DNA of 64,000 nt from JACVRW01 sp963812415 (lineage in GTDB: Bacteria; Actinomycetota; Thermoleophilia; Solirubrobacterales; Thermoleophilaceae). Position numbers and translations under genes: made by a program. The stretch spans positions 62,001 through 126,000 of the forward strand of contig CAWEVH010000024.1 of assembly GCA_963812415.1 (NCBI GenBank), given 5' to 3'. Under the pieces are notes generated by a model, which did not search any database, had not been told where the DNA came from, and saw nothing but the letters and a program-made list of their open reading frames with translations. Below, one piece after another: positions 51,996 through 60,646 of the stretch (position 1 is the first letter of the stretch; every line of letters starts with the position of its first letter).

Positions 51996-53443
51996 TGAAC
52001 CGCCAGATCATCCAGCTCTTCCTCCTGTTCGCGGTGCTGTTCGCCCTGCTGGTGGCGTTCACGTCGCGCTGGACGGTCTTCGAGGCCGAGTCGCTGGCCG
52101 ACAACCAGTACAACCGGCGCCCGCTGATCGAGGAGCAGCGCATCCCGCGCGGGCTGATCTACGCCCAGGACGGCCGGACCGTGCTGGCCCGCAGCGTCGG
52201 CCGCGGGCGTGGGCAGAACCGGATCTACACGCGGGTCTACCCGACCGGCGGCACGTTCGCCCACCCGATCGGCTACTCGTTCATCGAGAACGGCCGGCGC
52301 AGCCTCGAGCTGTCGCGCAACGACGACCTCGCGGGCGAGGAGGACGAGTTCGAGTCGCTGTTCGCCGGGCTCGAGGGCCGCGACCGCGAGGGCCTCGACG
52401 TGGTGACGAACCTGAACGTGGCGGGCACCCAGGCCGCCGTGACCGGCCTCGCCGGACGCAAGGGCGCCGTGGTGGCGATCGAGCCGCAGACCGGCAAGGT
52501 CCGCGTGATGGTCTCGATCCCGGAGTACGACCCCAACCTGATCACCTCGGACTTCGGGCGCATCAATCGCGACCCGAACAAGCCGCTGCTCAACCGCACG
52601 ACGCAGGAGCTCTATCCGCCCGGCTCGACCTTCAAGGTCGTGACGGCCACGGCGGCGCTCGACAGCGGCAAGGTCAAGCCGGAGACGGTGATCGACGGCA
52701 GCTCGCCCAAGACGATCTCGGGCGTGCCGCTCGCCAACGCGGGCGGCGCGAGCTTCGGCCCGATCTCGTTCACGGACGCGCTCACCAACTCGGTGAACAC
52801 CGTGTTCGCGCAGGTCGGCGAGAACATCGGCCACGGCACGCTCGTGAAGTACATGAAGCGCTTCGGCTTCTACCAGGACCCCGAGCTCGACTACCCCGAT
52901 TTTCAGATGGTGCCGAGCGGCATCATCAACGGCGACGGCCGCTACGTCGAGGACCGCTTCGACGTCGGGCGCGCGGCCATCGGCCAGGGCGGGCTCGAGG
53001 GCGAGGTGCGCGCCTCGCCGATGCAGATGGCGCTGGTCGCCGCCGCGGTGGCCAACGACGGCCGGCTGATGAAGCCCCGGCTGACCGACCGCGTGGTGCG
53101 CAAGGACGGCCGCGTGAAGGAGCGGGTCGAGGCGGACCTGCAGTCGAAGGTGATGGAGCCGGAGACCGCCGACCAGCTGGCGGCCATGATGAGCCGGGTC
53201 GTGGAGGAGGGCACCGGCACCGCCGGCGCGCTCGCCGGCATCACCGTGGCCGGGAAGACCGGCACCGCCGAGGTGGGCGCGGCGCGCGAGTTCACGCAGC
53301 CCTGGTTCATCGCCTTCGCGCCGGTCGAGAACCCCCGCATGGCGATCGCCGTGACGGTGGAGCGCACCACGGGCCAGGGCGGCACCGTGGCGGCGCCGAT
53401 CGCGAAGTCGGTGCTCGAGGCGATGCTCGGGAGCGGGCTGTAG
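51995..53443 (+). CDS. pbpA: class B penicillin-binding protein (PbpA type)
   Basis: This transpeptidase cross-links peptidoglycan. The 482 residues comprise a short cytosolic end, one membrane anchor (LFLLFAVLFALLVAFTSRW), a pedestal domain and a transpeptidase domain with all three active-site motifs: SxxK in YPPGSTFKVVT, SxN in TNSVNTVFAQ and KTG in VAGKTGTAEV. AIGQGGLEGEVRASPMQMAL is also typical. Length and short pedestal match mycobacterial PbpA. It is coupled to the SEDS gene before it, and 43 bases separate it from pknB. Confidence 0.93.
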   Translation: MNRQIIQLFLLFAVLFALLVAFTSRWTVFEAESLADNQYNRRPLIEEQRIPRGLIYAQDGRTVLARSVGRGRGQNRIYTRVYPTGGTFAHPIGYSFIENGRRSLELSRNDDLAGEEDEFESLFAGLEGRDREGLDVVTNLNVAGTQAAVTGLAGRKGAVVAIEPQTGKVRVMVSIPEYDPNLITSDFGRINRDPNKPLLNRTTQELYPPGSTFKVVTATAALDSGKVKPETVIDGSSPKTISGVPLANAGGASFGPISFTDALTNSVNTVFAQVGENIGHGTLVKYMKRFGFYQDPELDYPDFQMVPSGIINGDGRYVEDRFDVGRAAIGQGGLEGEVRASPMQMALVAAAVANDGRLMKPRLTDRVVRKDGRVKERVEADLQSKVMEPETADQLAAMMSRVVEEGTGTAGALAGITVAGKTGTAEVGAAREFTQPWFIAFAPVENPRMAIAVTVERTTGQGGTVAAPIAKSVLEAMLGSGL

Positions 53444-53486
53444 TGCCGAGGCACGAAGCCATGGCGGAGTGCGGAGGTCCCGAATA

Positions 53487-55388
53487 ATGGAGGTCGCCAC
53501 CGGCGCACTGGTGGACGAGCGCTACCGGATCCTGCGCCGGATCGGCTCCGGCGGCATGGCCGACGTGTACTGCGCCGAGGACACCCATCTCGGCCGCCAG
53601 GTGGCGCTCAAGGTGCTCCACCGCCGCTTCGCCCAGGACCAGGAGTTCGTCGAGCGCTTCCGGCGCGAGGCGAAGGCGGCCGCCGGCCTCAGCCATCCGA
53701 ATGTGGTCGGCGTCTTCGACCGCGGCGAGCACGAGGGCACCTACTACATCGCGATGGAGTTCCTCACCGGCCGCACCCTCAAGGAGATCGCGTCGACCGA
53801 GGCGCCGCTCCAGCAGGAGCGGGTGATCGACCTCGGCGTGCAGATCCTCCAGGCGGCCGGCTTCGCGCACCGTCACGGCGTGATCCACCGGGACTTCAAG
53901 CCGCACAACGTGATCGTCGACGAGCTCGGGCACGCGAAGGTCACCGACTTCGGCATCGCACGCGCGGGCGCCTCGGAGATGACCGAGACCGGGTCGATCA
54001 TGGGCACGGCGCACTACCTGTCGCCCGAGCAGGCTCAGGGCCACGCGGTCACGGCCGCGTCCGACCTCTACTCGATCGGCGTGATGCTCTACGAGATGCT
54101 CGCCGGGCGGCTGCCGTTCGAGGGCGAGAGCGCCGTGGCGATCGCGCTCAAGCATCTGTCCGAGTTCCCTGTGCCGATCACCCAGCTGCGCCCCGACGTG
54201 CATCCGGCGCTCGAGGCCGTGGTGATGGCCGCGCTCGCCAAGGACCCCGCCCACCGCTGGCAGAGCGCCGAGGACTTCGCCGAGGGGCTCGAGGCGGCTC
54301 GCAGCCAGATCGAGGCGGGCGTGAACGGCGACCAGGTGCAGGACACCGCGGCGTTCGCCGCGATTCCCGTGCCGGCGCCGGTCGGCGACGGCGACGTACC
54401 CGTCGTGGCTCCCGTGACGGAGCCGGAGGAGGAGCGCCGGCGCCGCTGGCCCTGGTTCACGATTGGACTGCTCGCGCTCGCGCTGCTCGGCTTCCTGATC
54501 TGGGTGTTCGCAAGCGGCGAGCTCACGACCGAGAAGAAGGACGTGCCGCGCGTGACGGCAAAGCAGCTCGTAGAGGCGCGCGCGATCCTCGAACGTGAGG
54601 GCTTCGAGGTCGCCACCGAGCGCGTGCGGAGCGCGCAGCCCTTCGACCAGGTGATCGACCAGGACCCCAACGCCGGCGAGCAGGCCGAGGACGGCTCGAC
54701 GGTCACGCTCGAGGTCTCGGACGGGCCGGGTGAGGTGCTCGTTCCCGGCGTCGAGGGCCTGCCCCAGGCGCAGGCGATCGACGAGCTGGAGGGCGCCGGG
54801 CTCAAGGTCACCCGCGACCTGGAGTTCTCGGACGAGGTGCGCAGGGGCATCGCGATCCGGACCGTCCCGCGCGAGGGCACGGAGGTGACCCGCGGCACGC
54901 GCGTGCGGCTGCTGGTGAGCCAGGGGCCCGAGCAGGTGACCGTCCCGGACGTGACCGGGCTCTCGCGCGACTCGGCGGAGGCCCGCCTGCGCGACGAGGG
55001 GCTCGGGGTGGCCGTGCAGGAGGAGGAGTCGGACGAGCCCGAGGGCGAGGTGATCGCGCAGGATCCGGGCGGCGGCACGGCGGTGGACCGGGGTGCGACC
55101 GTCACGCTCACGGTGTCGATCGGGCGCGAGCAGGTGGGCGTGCCGAACGTGATCGGTCTTGGCCCCGGCGACGCCCAGCGCCAGATCAGCGGCGCCGGGC
55201 TGACGCCGGTGCGGCGCGACCGGACCGTGACCGACCCGGCCCAGGACGGCGTGGTGGTCGACCAGCGGCCGGGCGCGGGCGTCGAGCTCGACGAGGGGAG
55301 CCAGGTCGTGATCATCATCGGCGTGCTGGAGGAGCAGGACATGCTCGAGCCGGTCGAGCCCGAGCCCGAGACGCCCACCACGCCATGA
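53487..55388 (+). CDS. pknB: PASTA-domain Ser/Thr kinase (PknB/StkP type)
   Basis: The 633-residue kinase senses cell-wall fragments or lipid II through external PASTA domains and phosphorylates division and wall proteins. Kinase domain about 12-275: glycine loop IGSGGMADVY, Lys42 in VALKVLH, catalytic loop HRDFKPHNVI, TDFGIAR, and activation loop with ETGSIMGTAHYLSPEQ. One membrane helix follows near 330-350 (TIGLLALALLGFLIWVFA), then four PASTA repeats, for example VTVPDVTGLSRDSAEARLRD and VGVPNVIGLGPGDAQ. The tail is Pro/Glu-rich. The stop overlaps ddl (ATGA). Confidence 0.95.
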   Translation: MEVATGALVDERYRILRRIGSGGMADVYCAEDTHLGRQVALKVLHRRFAQDQEFVERFRREAKAAAGLSHPNVVGVFDRGEHEGTYYIAMEFLTGRTLKEIASTEAPLQQERVIDLGVQILQAAGFAHRHGVIHRDFKPHNVIVDELGHAKVTDFGIARAGASEMTETGSIMGTAHYLSPEQAQGHAVTAASDLYSIGVMLYEMLAGRLPFEGESAVAIALKHLSEFPVPITQLRPDVHPALEAVVMAALAKDPAHRWQSAEDFAEGLEAARSQIEAGVNGDQVQDTAAFAAIPVPAPVGDGDVPVVAPVTEPEEERRRRWPWFTIGLLALALLGFLIWVFASGELTTEKKDVPRVTAKQLVEARAILEREGFEVATERVRSAQPFDQVIDQDPNAGEQAEDGSTVTLEVSDGPGEVLVPGVEGLPQAQAIDELEGAGLKVTRDLEFSDEVRRGIAIRTVPREGTEVTRGTRVRLLVSQGPEQVTVPDVTGLSRDSAEARLRDEGLGVAVQEEESDEPEGEVIAQDPGGGTAVDRGATVTLTVSIGREQVGVPNVIGLGPGDAQRQISGAGLTPVRRDRTVTDPAQDGVVVDQRPGAGVELDEGSQVVIIIGVLEEQDMLEPVEPEPETPTTP

Positions 55389-56338
55389 GGGTCGCGGTGC
55401 TGGCCGGAGGTCGCTCGAGCGAGCACGAGGTGTCGCTCGCGTCGGCCGAGTCGGTGCGCGAGGGCCTCGCCGAGGGTGGCCACGAGGTCGTCGACGTCCG
55501 CCTCGGGCGCGACGGCTCGTGGGCGATCGACGGGGAGCCGCTGCGCCTCGCCCCCGCGGGCGGCCTCGCCGGCGCCGACGCGGTCTTCCCGGTGCTCCAC
55601 GGCCCGTTCGGCGAGGACGGCACCGTCCAGGGCCTGCTCGAGCTGCTCGACGTGCCCTACGTGGGCGCCGGCGTGCTCGCCTCGTCGGTGGCCATGGACA
55701 AGGCGGTGTTCAAGGACCTGATGGCGGCGCACGGGATCCCCCAGGTCGAGTACGAGGTGGCGCGCCAGGGGGCGCGGCCCTCCCTGCCGGCGCCGGTGTT
55801 CGTGAAGCCGGCCCGGCTCGGCTCGTCGGTGGGCATCTCGAAGGCCCGCACCGAGGACGAGATCGGCGCCGCCCTCGCCACCGCCTTCGAGCACGACCCC
55901 GTGGCCCTCGTCGAGCGCTTCTCCGACGGGCTCGAGGTGGAGTGCTCGGTGCTCGGGCACTCGCAGCCGGTCGCCTCGGAGCCCGGCGAGATCGTGATCA
56001 CGTCGGCCGACTGGTACGACTACGAGGCCAAGTACGAGCCCGGCGGGATGGAGCTCGTGGTGCCGGCCCGCGTGCCCGAGCCGGTGCGCGACGAGGTGCG
56101 CAGGCTCGCGGTCGAGGTCTTCCGGCTCGTGAACTGCTCGGGGATGGCCCGCGTCGACTTCTTCGTCGAGGGCGAGCGCGTGCTGGTGAACGAGCTGAAC
56201 ACGATCCCCGGCTTCACCGCCACGAGCGTCTACGCGAAGCTGTTCGCGGCCAGCGGGATCCCGTACGTGGAGCTGCTCGACCGGCTGCTGGCGCTCGCGC
56301 TGGAGCGTCACGCGGAGGAGCGCCGCTACCGGTTCTAG
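55385..56338 (+). CDS. ddl: D-alanine-D-alanine ligase (second copy)
   Basis: A 317-residue ATP-grasp ligase with all Ddl landmarks: VAVLAGGRSSEHEVSLASAE (first D-Ala Glu), VFPVLHGPFGEDGTVQGLLE, VFVKPARLGSSVGISKA, the omega-loop SADWYDYEAKYEPGGMELVV with the Lys and Tyr that define D-Ala-D-Ala specificity, and LVNELNTIPGFTATSVYAKL. By these residues it is a more canonical Ddl than the copy at 25880. It ends the wall/division operon, coupled to pknB. Confidence 0.93.
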   Translation: MRVAVLAGGRSSEHEVSLASAESVREGLAEGGHEVVDVRLGRDGSWAIDGEPLRLAPAGGLAGADAVFPVLHGPFGEDGTVQGLLELLDVPYVGAGVLASSVAMDKAVFKDLMAAHGIPQVEYEVARQGARPSLPAPVFVKPARLGSSVGISKARTEDEIGAALATAFEHDPVALVERFSDGLEVECSVLGHSQPVASEPGEIVITSADWYDYEAKYEPGGMELVVPARVPEPVRDEVRRLAVEVFRLVNCSGMARVDFFVEGERVLVNELNTIPGFTATSVYAKLFAASGIPYVELLDRLLALALERHAEERRYRF

Positions 56339-56351
56339 GGCGGACGCATCT

Positions 56352-57227
56352 TCAGCGAGCCCTTGTAACGCGTTCGAGTACCCGGCCTGCGAACGGCATC
56401 TTCGGCGTGCGCCATACGTGTCGCTGCTCGAAGGGCCAGGCGTAGATCGGGTTGCCGTCGCGCACCAGCTCCAGCACGCGTGGTTCGCCGAGCTCTCCGG
56501 CTGACCACTCGTACAGGGGTTGCAGCCGCGGCACGATCACCGCGTAGTCGAGCATCCGGCCCAGCCGCTGCTCGTCGGCGATATAGCGCTCCACGTCGAG
56601 CACGAGGGGATAGCGGTCCGGCAGCACGCGGCCGAGCGAGAGAAAGGCGCCGGCCATCCCGAGCCGGGGATCGCCGAGCAGGCGGCCGAGCGGAGCGAAC
56701 CGTCCGAGCGCCAGGCGCGGCGCGGCTGCGAGTGCGTGGGCGTACAGCACGCGCACCAGCGCGACGTTCATGAAGAACCGCTCCGGTTCGGCCTCTGCTT
56801 CGGCGAGGTGCCGATTCTCCAGGTAGCCGGCCACGATGCTCGCGTTGTGCGCTCGGTACCAGTTGCGTCCCGTCGGTCTCGCGCCGAACTCCAACCACAG
56901 CCGTACGGCCTGCGATGACGGCTCGCCGGCCCAGCCACCGAGGAGCGCGACCGTTTCGCATCCGTCGTGCAGCAGCCGCTCGTTGACCGCCCGCCACCAC
57001 ACGCTGCCGGGGGGCGACGCGTCGAGCGGATTGAGCACGCCGCGGCGCGCCTGCCAGCGCATGAACGACAACGCCGCCCGTCGGAACGGCAGGTGTCGGG
57101 GCGCGCGACCCGTCGGCCCGTGGAAGACCCGCGACATCAATGCAAGGCGCGCCGCCGGATCGTCGCGCACGGCCGCGACCTGCGCCCCGGCCAGGGCGAG
57201 TGCGCTTGGGTGGTCGCTCATCGCCAC
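56352..57227 (-). CDS. uncharacterised protein cotranscribed with a PLP decarboxylase
   Basis: A 291-residue soluble, largely helical protein. Recurrent features are many Trp, Arg and His residues (FMRWQARRGVLNPLDASPPG; NWYRAHNASIVAGYLENRHL; RRGVLN) and a late segment YAVIVPRLQPLYEWSAGELG. No nucleotide, metal or membrane motif stands out. I do not recognise the family. It begins 13 bases after the decarboxylase, so the two form an operon, and its product may act on the amine made there. ATG 57221 is an alternative start. Confidence 0.65.
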   Translation of the reverse strand: MAMSDHPSALALAGAQVAAVRDDPAARLALMSRVFHGPTGRAPRHLPFRRAALSFMRWQARRGVLNPLDASPPGSVWWRAVNERLLHDGCETVALLGGWAGEPSSQAVRLWLEFGARPTGRNWYRAHNASIVAGYLENRHLAEAEAEPERFFMNVALVRVLYAHALAAAPRLALGRFAPLGRLLGDPRLGMAGAFLSLGRVLPDRYPLVLDVERYIADEQRLGRMLDYAVIVPRLQPLYEWSAGELGEPRVLELVRDGNPIYAWPFEQRHVWRTPKMPFAGRVLERVTRAR

Positions 57228-57240
57228 AGCCGTCCCCGCG

Positions 57241-58668
57241 TCAGCCGGCGAGCTCGCGCACGACGGTCAGCACCCGCTCGACGTCCGCCCGCGTGGTGCG
57301 GAAGTTCGTGATGCAGGCCCGAAGAGCGAAGCGTCCGCCGACGGTCGCGTTCGACAGGTAGACGCGGCCGTCGTGCTGCAGCGCCTCCAGGATCCGCTCG
57401 TTGTGTTTGTCGAGCGCCTCTTCGTCGAGGTGCGGCGGCGCGTGCCGAAAGCAGCAGATGCTCAGTCCCGGGCCGGCGAGGAGCTCGAAGTCCTCGGCGG
57501 CCGCAACGAGCTCGGCGAGGTGGGCGGCGACCCGGACGTCCTCGCCGATCGCGGCCGCGAGCCCGCGCGCGCCGTGGAAGCGCAGCGTCGCCCACAACTT
57601 GAGGGCCCGGAAGCGGCGGCTGAGCTCGAGTCCGTGGTCCCAGAACGCGAACGTCTCCGCCGGTTGCGTGGCGAGGATGCGCACGTAGTCGTCGGCGCGG
57701 GCGCCGAAGGCCCGCGCGGTGGCCGCCGCGTCGTGCAACAGCAGGGCGCTGCAGTCGACCGGGGCGTAGAGCCACTTGTGCGCGTCGATGCACAGCGAGT
57801 CCGCGCGCTCCAGGCCGGCGAAGAGCGGCCGACAGGCGGGATCTGCCGCAGCGGGCGCTCCGTACGCGCCGTCCACATGCAGCCAGACGCCTGCCTCGGC
57901 CGCGACGGTGGCCACCGCGTCCAGCGGGTCGACGGCACCGGTGGACGTCGTGCCGGCGTTGGCGACGATGCAGACCGGCACCAGGCCCGCGGCACGGTCG
58001 GCCCCAATCGCCCTCCGCAGTGCCGCCGGGTCCAGCCGGCGGTCGCGGTCGACCGCCACCGGCGCGAAGCCGACTCCGAGCGTCGCCGCCGCCTTGGCCA
58101 CGGAGAAGTGCGTGTCGGCCGACGCGTAGACCCGCATCGACCGGCGGTCGTCGTCCGGACCCGTGGCCGCGCGCAGAGCGACGAGGAGCGCGGTCAGATT
58201 GGCGGCCGACCCGCCGCTCACCAGGATCCCGGTCGCGGCCGCATCGAAGCCGACGAACTCGCCCAGCCAGCGCAACGTCTGGTGCTCGACCGCCACCGCG
58301 GAGGGGGCCGAGCGCCACGACGTGAGGTTCTGATCGGCCGCCGACGCCAGCAGGTCCGCGGCGATCCCAACCGGCGCCGGCGGCGACTGCACGAAGCCGA
58401 AGAACGCCGGCGTCGTCCGCCGCCCGGCGGCGAGGACGGCCGCGCACGCCGCGAGCAGCGCCTCCACGCTCTCCCCGTCCGCCGGCAAGGTCCGGTCCGC
58501 GCCAACCATGCGGTCGACCTCCGCGGCGGACGGCGGGCGCTCGTAGACAGGCCCGGACCGAGCGGCACCGACCTCCTGCTCCATAAGGGCCGTCACGCCG
58601 GCGAGCAGGGCGCGCAGGTCCTCATCGATCAGATCGAGCGAGGCATCCCGCCGGTTGAAATCCGTCAT
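57241..58668 (-). CDS. group II pyridoxal-dependent decarboxylase
   Basis: A 475-residue enzyme of the aromatic-L-amino-acid/glutamate decarboxylase group. PLP-binding marks are VSGGSAANLTALLVAL, VWLHVDGAYGAPAAADPACR (His stacking region and Asp) and the Schiff-base lysine in CIDAHKWLYAPVDCSALLLH. The N-terminal TPAFFGFVQSPPAP matches the substrate-binding loop. The C-terminal part carries FALRACITNFRTTRADVERV. The substrate (aromatic amino acid, glutamate or other) cannot be fixed by eye. The gene is divergent from a flavoprotein remnant and precedes the unknown gene at 56352. Confidence 0.9.
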   Translation of the reverse strand: MTDFNRRDASLDLIDEDLRALLAGVTALMEQEVGAARSGPVYERPPSAAEVDRMVGADRTLPADGESVEALLAACAAVLAAGRRTTPAFFGFVQSPPAPVGIAADLLASAADQNLTSWRSAPSAVAVEHQTLRWLGEFVGFDAAATGILVSGGSAANLTALLVALRAATGPDDDRRSMRVYASADTHFSVAKAAATLGVGFAPVAVDRDRRLDPAALRRAIGADRAAGLVPVCIVANAGTTSTGAVDPLDAVATVAAEAGVWLHVDGAYGAPAAADPACRPLFAGLERADSLCIDAHKWLYAPVDCSALLLHDAAATARAFGARADDYVRILATQPAETFAFWDHGLELSRRFRALKLWATLRFHGARGLAAAIGEDVRVAAHLAELVAAAEDFELLAGPGLSICCFRHAPPHLDEEALDKHNERILEALQHDGRVYLSNATVGGRFALRACITNFRTTRADVERVLTVVRELAG

Positions 58669-58700
58669 GGCGAGATCCTGTCAGCCGATATGGTCACTCG

Positions 58701-59127
58701 ATGAGCTCACGCGTCGTCATCCTCGGGGCGGGCTTCGGCGGGCTGGAGCTGAGCACCATGCTGTCGGAGGCGTTCGGCGGCGAGCTGGAGGTGACGCTGA
58801 TCGACAAGAGCGACGCGTTCGTCTTCGGGTGCGATCGGCGACGTGGCCACTGCCGGCGTGCCGAAGGCGGGCGTGTTCGCCGAGGGCGCCGCTCGCGTCG
58901 TCGCGCGGGAGCTGATCGCGGAGCTCCGTGACGGCGAGCCCCCCGGCCCCTACGACGGGCGCGGTTCCTGCTACATCGAGTTCGGCGGCGGACGCGTCGG
59001 GCGGGTGGACATCGACTTCCTCTCCGGCCCCACGAAGACGGGGACCTTCAACGCGCCGTCCCGCGCGCTCGTCGCCGAGAAGGAGCACTTCGGCTCCAGC
59101 CGGCGCGAGCGCTGGTTCGGCGGCTGA
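58701..59127 (+). pseudogene. NAD(P)/FAD oxidoreductase remnant with internal deletion
   Basis: The first 43 codons are a normal FAD-binding start (VVILGAGFGGLELSTMLSEA, then VTLIDKSDAFVFG) of the sulfide:quinone oxidoreductase/NDH-2-like group. At about 58828 the sequence jumps to the C-terminal part in another frame: AIGDVATAGVPKAGVFAEGA, the second FAD motif, then SCYIEFGGGRVGRVDIDFLS and FGSSRRERWFGG. Some 250 codons of the middle (NAD-binding domain and active site) are missing, so this cannot be a working enzyme. Either a genuine deletion or an assembly collapse is possible. Confidence 0.8.
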
Positions 59128-59141
59128 GGCCGACTCGCGCG

Positions 59142-60629
59142 TCAGCTGCGCAGGCCGAGCTCCTGGATCTCGACCTTGCCGCCCTCCGGCAGCTCGGTGA
59201 TCCAGAGCAGGTAGTTGCGGAACTTCGAGCGGGCGAGATCGAGGTCGAAGGTCTGCTCCTCGCGCACCGTCTGGTTGCGGCTCACGGACTGCCACCCGCC
59301 GATCCCTCCCGGCACCGTGTTCGAGGCGTAGACGGTGGCCTTGAACCCCGGCGTCGAGGTCACGAGGCCGAGCTCGCGCGCACCGATGCGCTTGCCGGCG
59401 TCGACGTAGAGCCCGACACCGCTCTTGTCGGAGCCCTCGAAGCCGCCCTGATAGGTCTCGGTGTTCCACGACGTCGGTGGGTTGCCGTCGATCGCGTTGC
59501 GGGCCGCCTCCGGGGACTCCTCGCCGTCGCCCTCCGGGTCGTAGTCGCTGGCGGCCGAGCTCGCCAGGCGCACGTCCGAGAGGCTCGGTTCGCGGGTGGG
59601 AGTCTTGATCGCCCCGCCCGTGCCCTTCTCGGTGCGGTTCGCGAAGAAGACGACGGTGGCGCCGGTCAGCGCCAGCACGAAGACCATGATCGCCACCATG
59701 CGCCGCGGGTGGCGCATGCGCACCGGCGCGAAGTCGGCCGTGTCGCCGGACAGGCTGCGCAGCACGGTCGTGGCCTCGCCGGTCGCCTGGCCGGTCCGGG
59801 CGGCCTCGATCGCCAGCACCTCCTCGAGGTCATGCACCATCTCGCCGACCGTGGCGTAGCGGTTCTGGGTCTCCTTGGCGGTGGCGTGCTCCACCACGGC
59901 GGCGAGCGCGGCCGAGCACTCCGGGCGCCGGCGCTGGACGTCGGGCAGGGGCTCGCGGACGTGCTTCATCGCCACCGCCACCTGCGTGTCGGCGCCGAAC
60001 GGGACCTCGCCCGTGAGCATCTCGTAGAGCACGATCCCGAGCGAGTAGATGTCCGACTGCTCGGTGACCTCGTGGCCAAGCGCCTGCTCGGGCGACACGT
60101 AGTCGGTCGTGCCGAGCACGCGGCCGGTGGCCGTAAGCCCGTGCGCCTCGAGCGAGCGCGCGATGCCGAAGTCGGTGACCTTGGCGCGCCCGTCCATGTC
60201 GATCAGCACGTTCTGCGGCTTCACGTCCCGGTGCACCAGCCGGTGCGCATGGGCGCTCTCGAGCGCGCGACCGATCTCGATCGCGTACGCCACGGCCTCG
60301 GACAGCGGCAGGCGCCCGAGGCGCCGGATGCGCTCCTTGAGCGTCTCGCCCTCGACGTACTCGAAGACGATGTAGGGGGCGCCGTCGTCCTCGCCGGCGT
60401 CGATCACGGTGACCACATGCGGGTGGTTGAGCTGCGCCACGGCGCGCGCCTCGCGCCGGAAGCGCTCGAGCTGGTCGGGATCCTGGGAGATGTCCCGGTG
60501 CATCAGCTTGATCGCCACCCAGCGCTCAAGGGTGGGGTCGAAGGCCCGGTAGACCGTGGACATGCCGCCCGACCCGATCTGCTCTTCGAGCCGGTAGCGG
60601 TCGCTGATCAGTGTCCCTATCACCGTCAT
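59142..60629 (-). CDS. Ser/Thr protein kinase with discoidin-like extracytoplasmic domain
   Basis: A 495-residue kinase. The kinase domain (about 10-270) shows IGSGGMSTVYRAF, WVAIKLMHRD, LVHRDVKPQNVLI, VTDFGIARS, and GTTDYVSPEQALG. A linker leads to one membrane helix near 316-335 (MVAIMVFVLALTGATVVFFA). The C-terminal 150 residues lack PASTA units. They carry ARNAIDGNPPTSWNTETYQG, GLYVDAGKRIGARELGLVTS and a final KVEIQELGL strand, the pattern of F5/8 type C (discoidin) or galactose-binding folds, hence a probable carbohydrate sensor. ATG 60629 is only 17 bases from the divergent DsbA-like start. Confidence 0.88.
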   Translation of the reverse strand: MTVIGTLISDRYRLEEQIGSGGMSTVYRAFDPTLERWVAIKLMHRDISQDPDQLERFRREARAVAQLNHPHVVTVIDAGEDDGAPYIVFEYVEGETLKERIRRLGRLPLSEAVAYAIEIGRALESAHAHRLVHRDVKPQNVLIDMDGRAKVTDFGIARSLEAHGLTATGRVLGTTDYVSPEQALGHEVTEQSDIYSLGIVLYEMLTGEVPFGADTQVAVAMKHVREPLPDVQRRRPECSAALAAVVEHATAKETQNRYATVGEMVHDLEEVLAIEAARTGQATGEATTVLRSLSGDTADFAPVRMRHPRRMVAIMVFVLALTGATVVFFANRTEKGTGGAIKTPTREPSLSDVRLASSAASDYDPEGDGEESPEAARNAIDGNPPTSWNTETYQGGFEGSDKSGVGLYVDAGKRIGARELGLVTSTPGFKATVYASNTVPGGIGGWQSVSRNQTVREEQTFDLDLARSKFRNYLLWITELPEGGKVEIQELGLRS

Positions 60630-60646
60630 CTATTTTCCGCGCTCTG

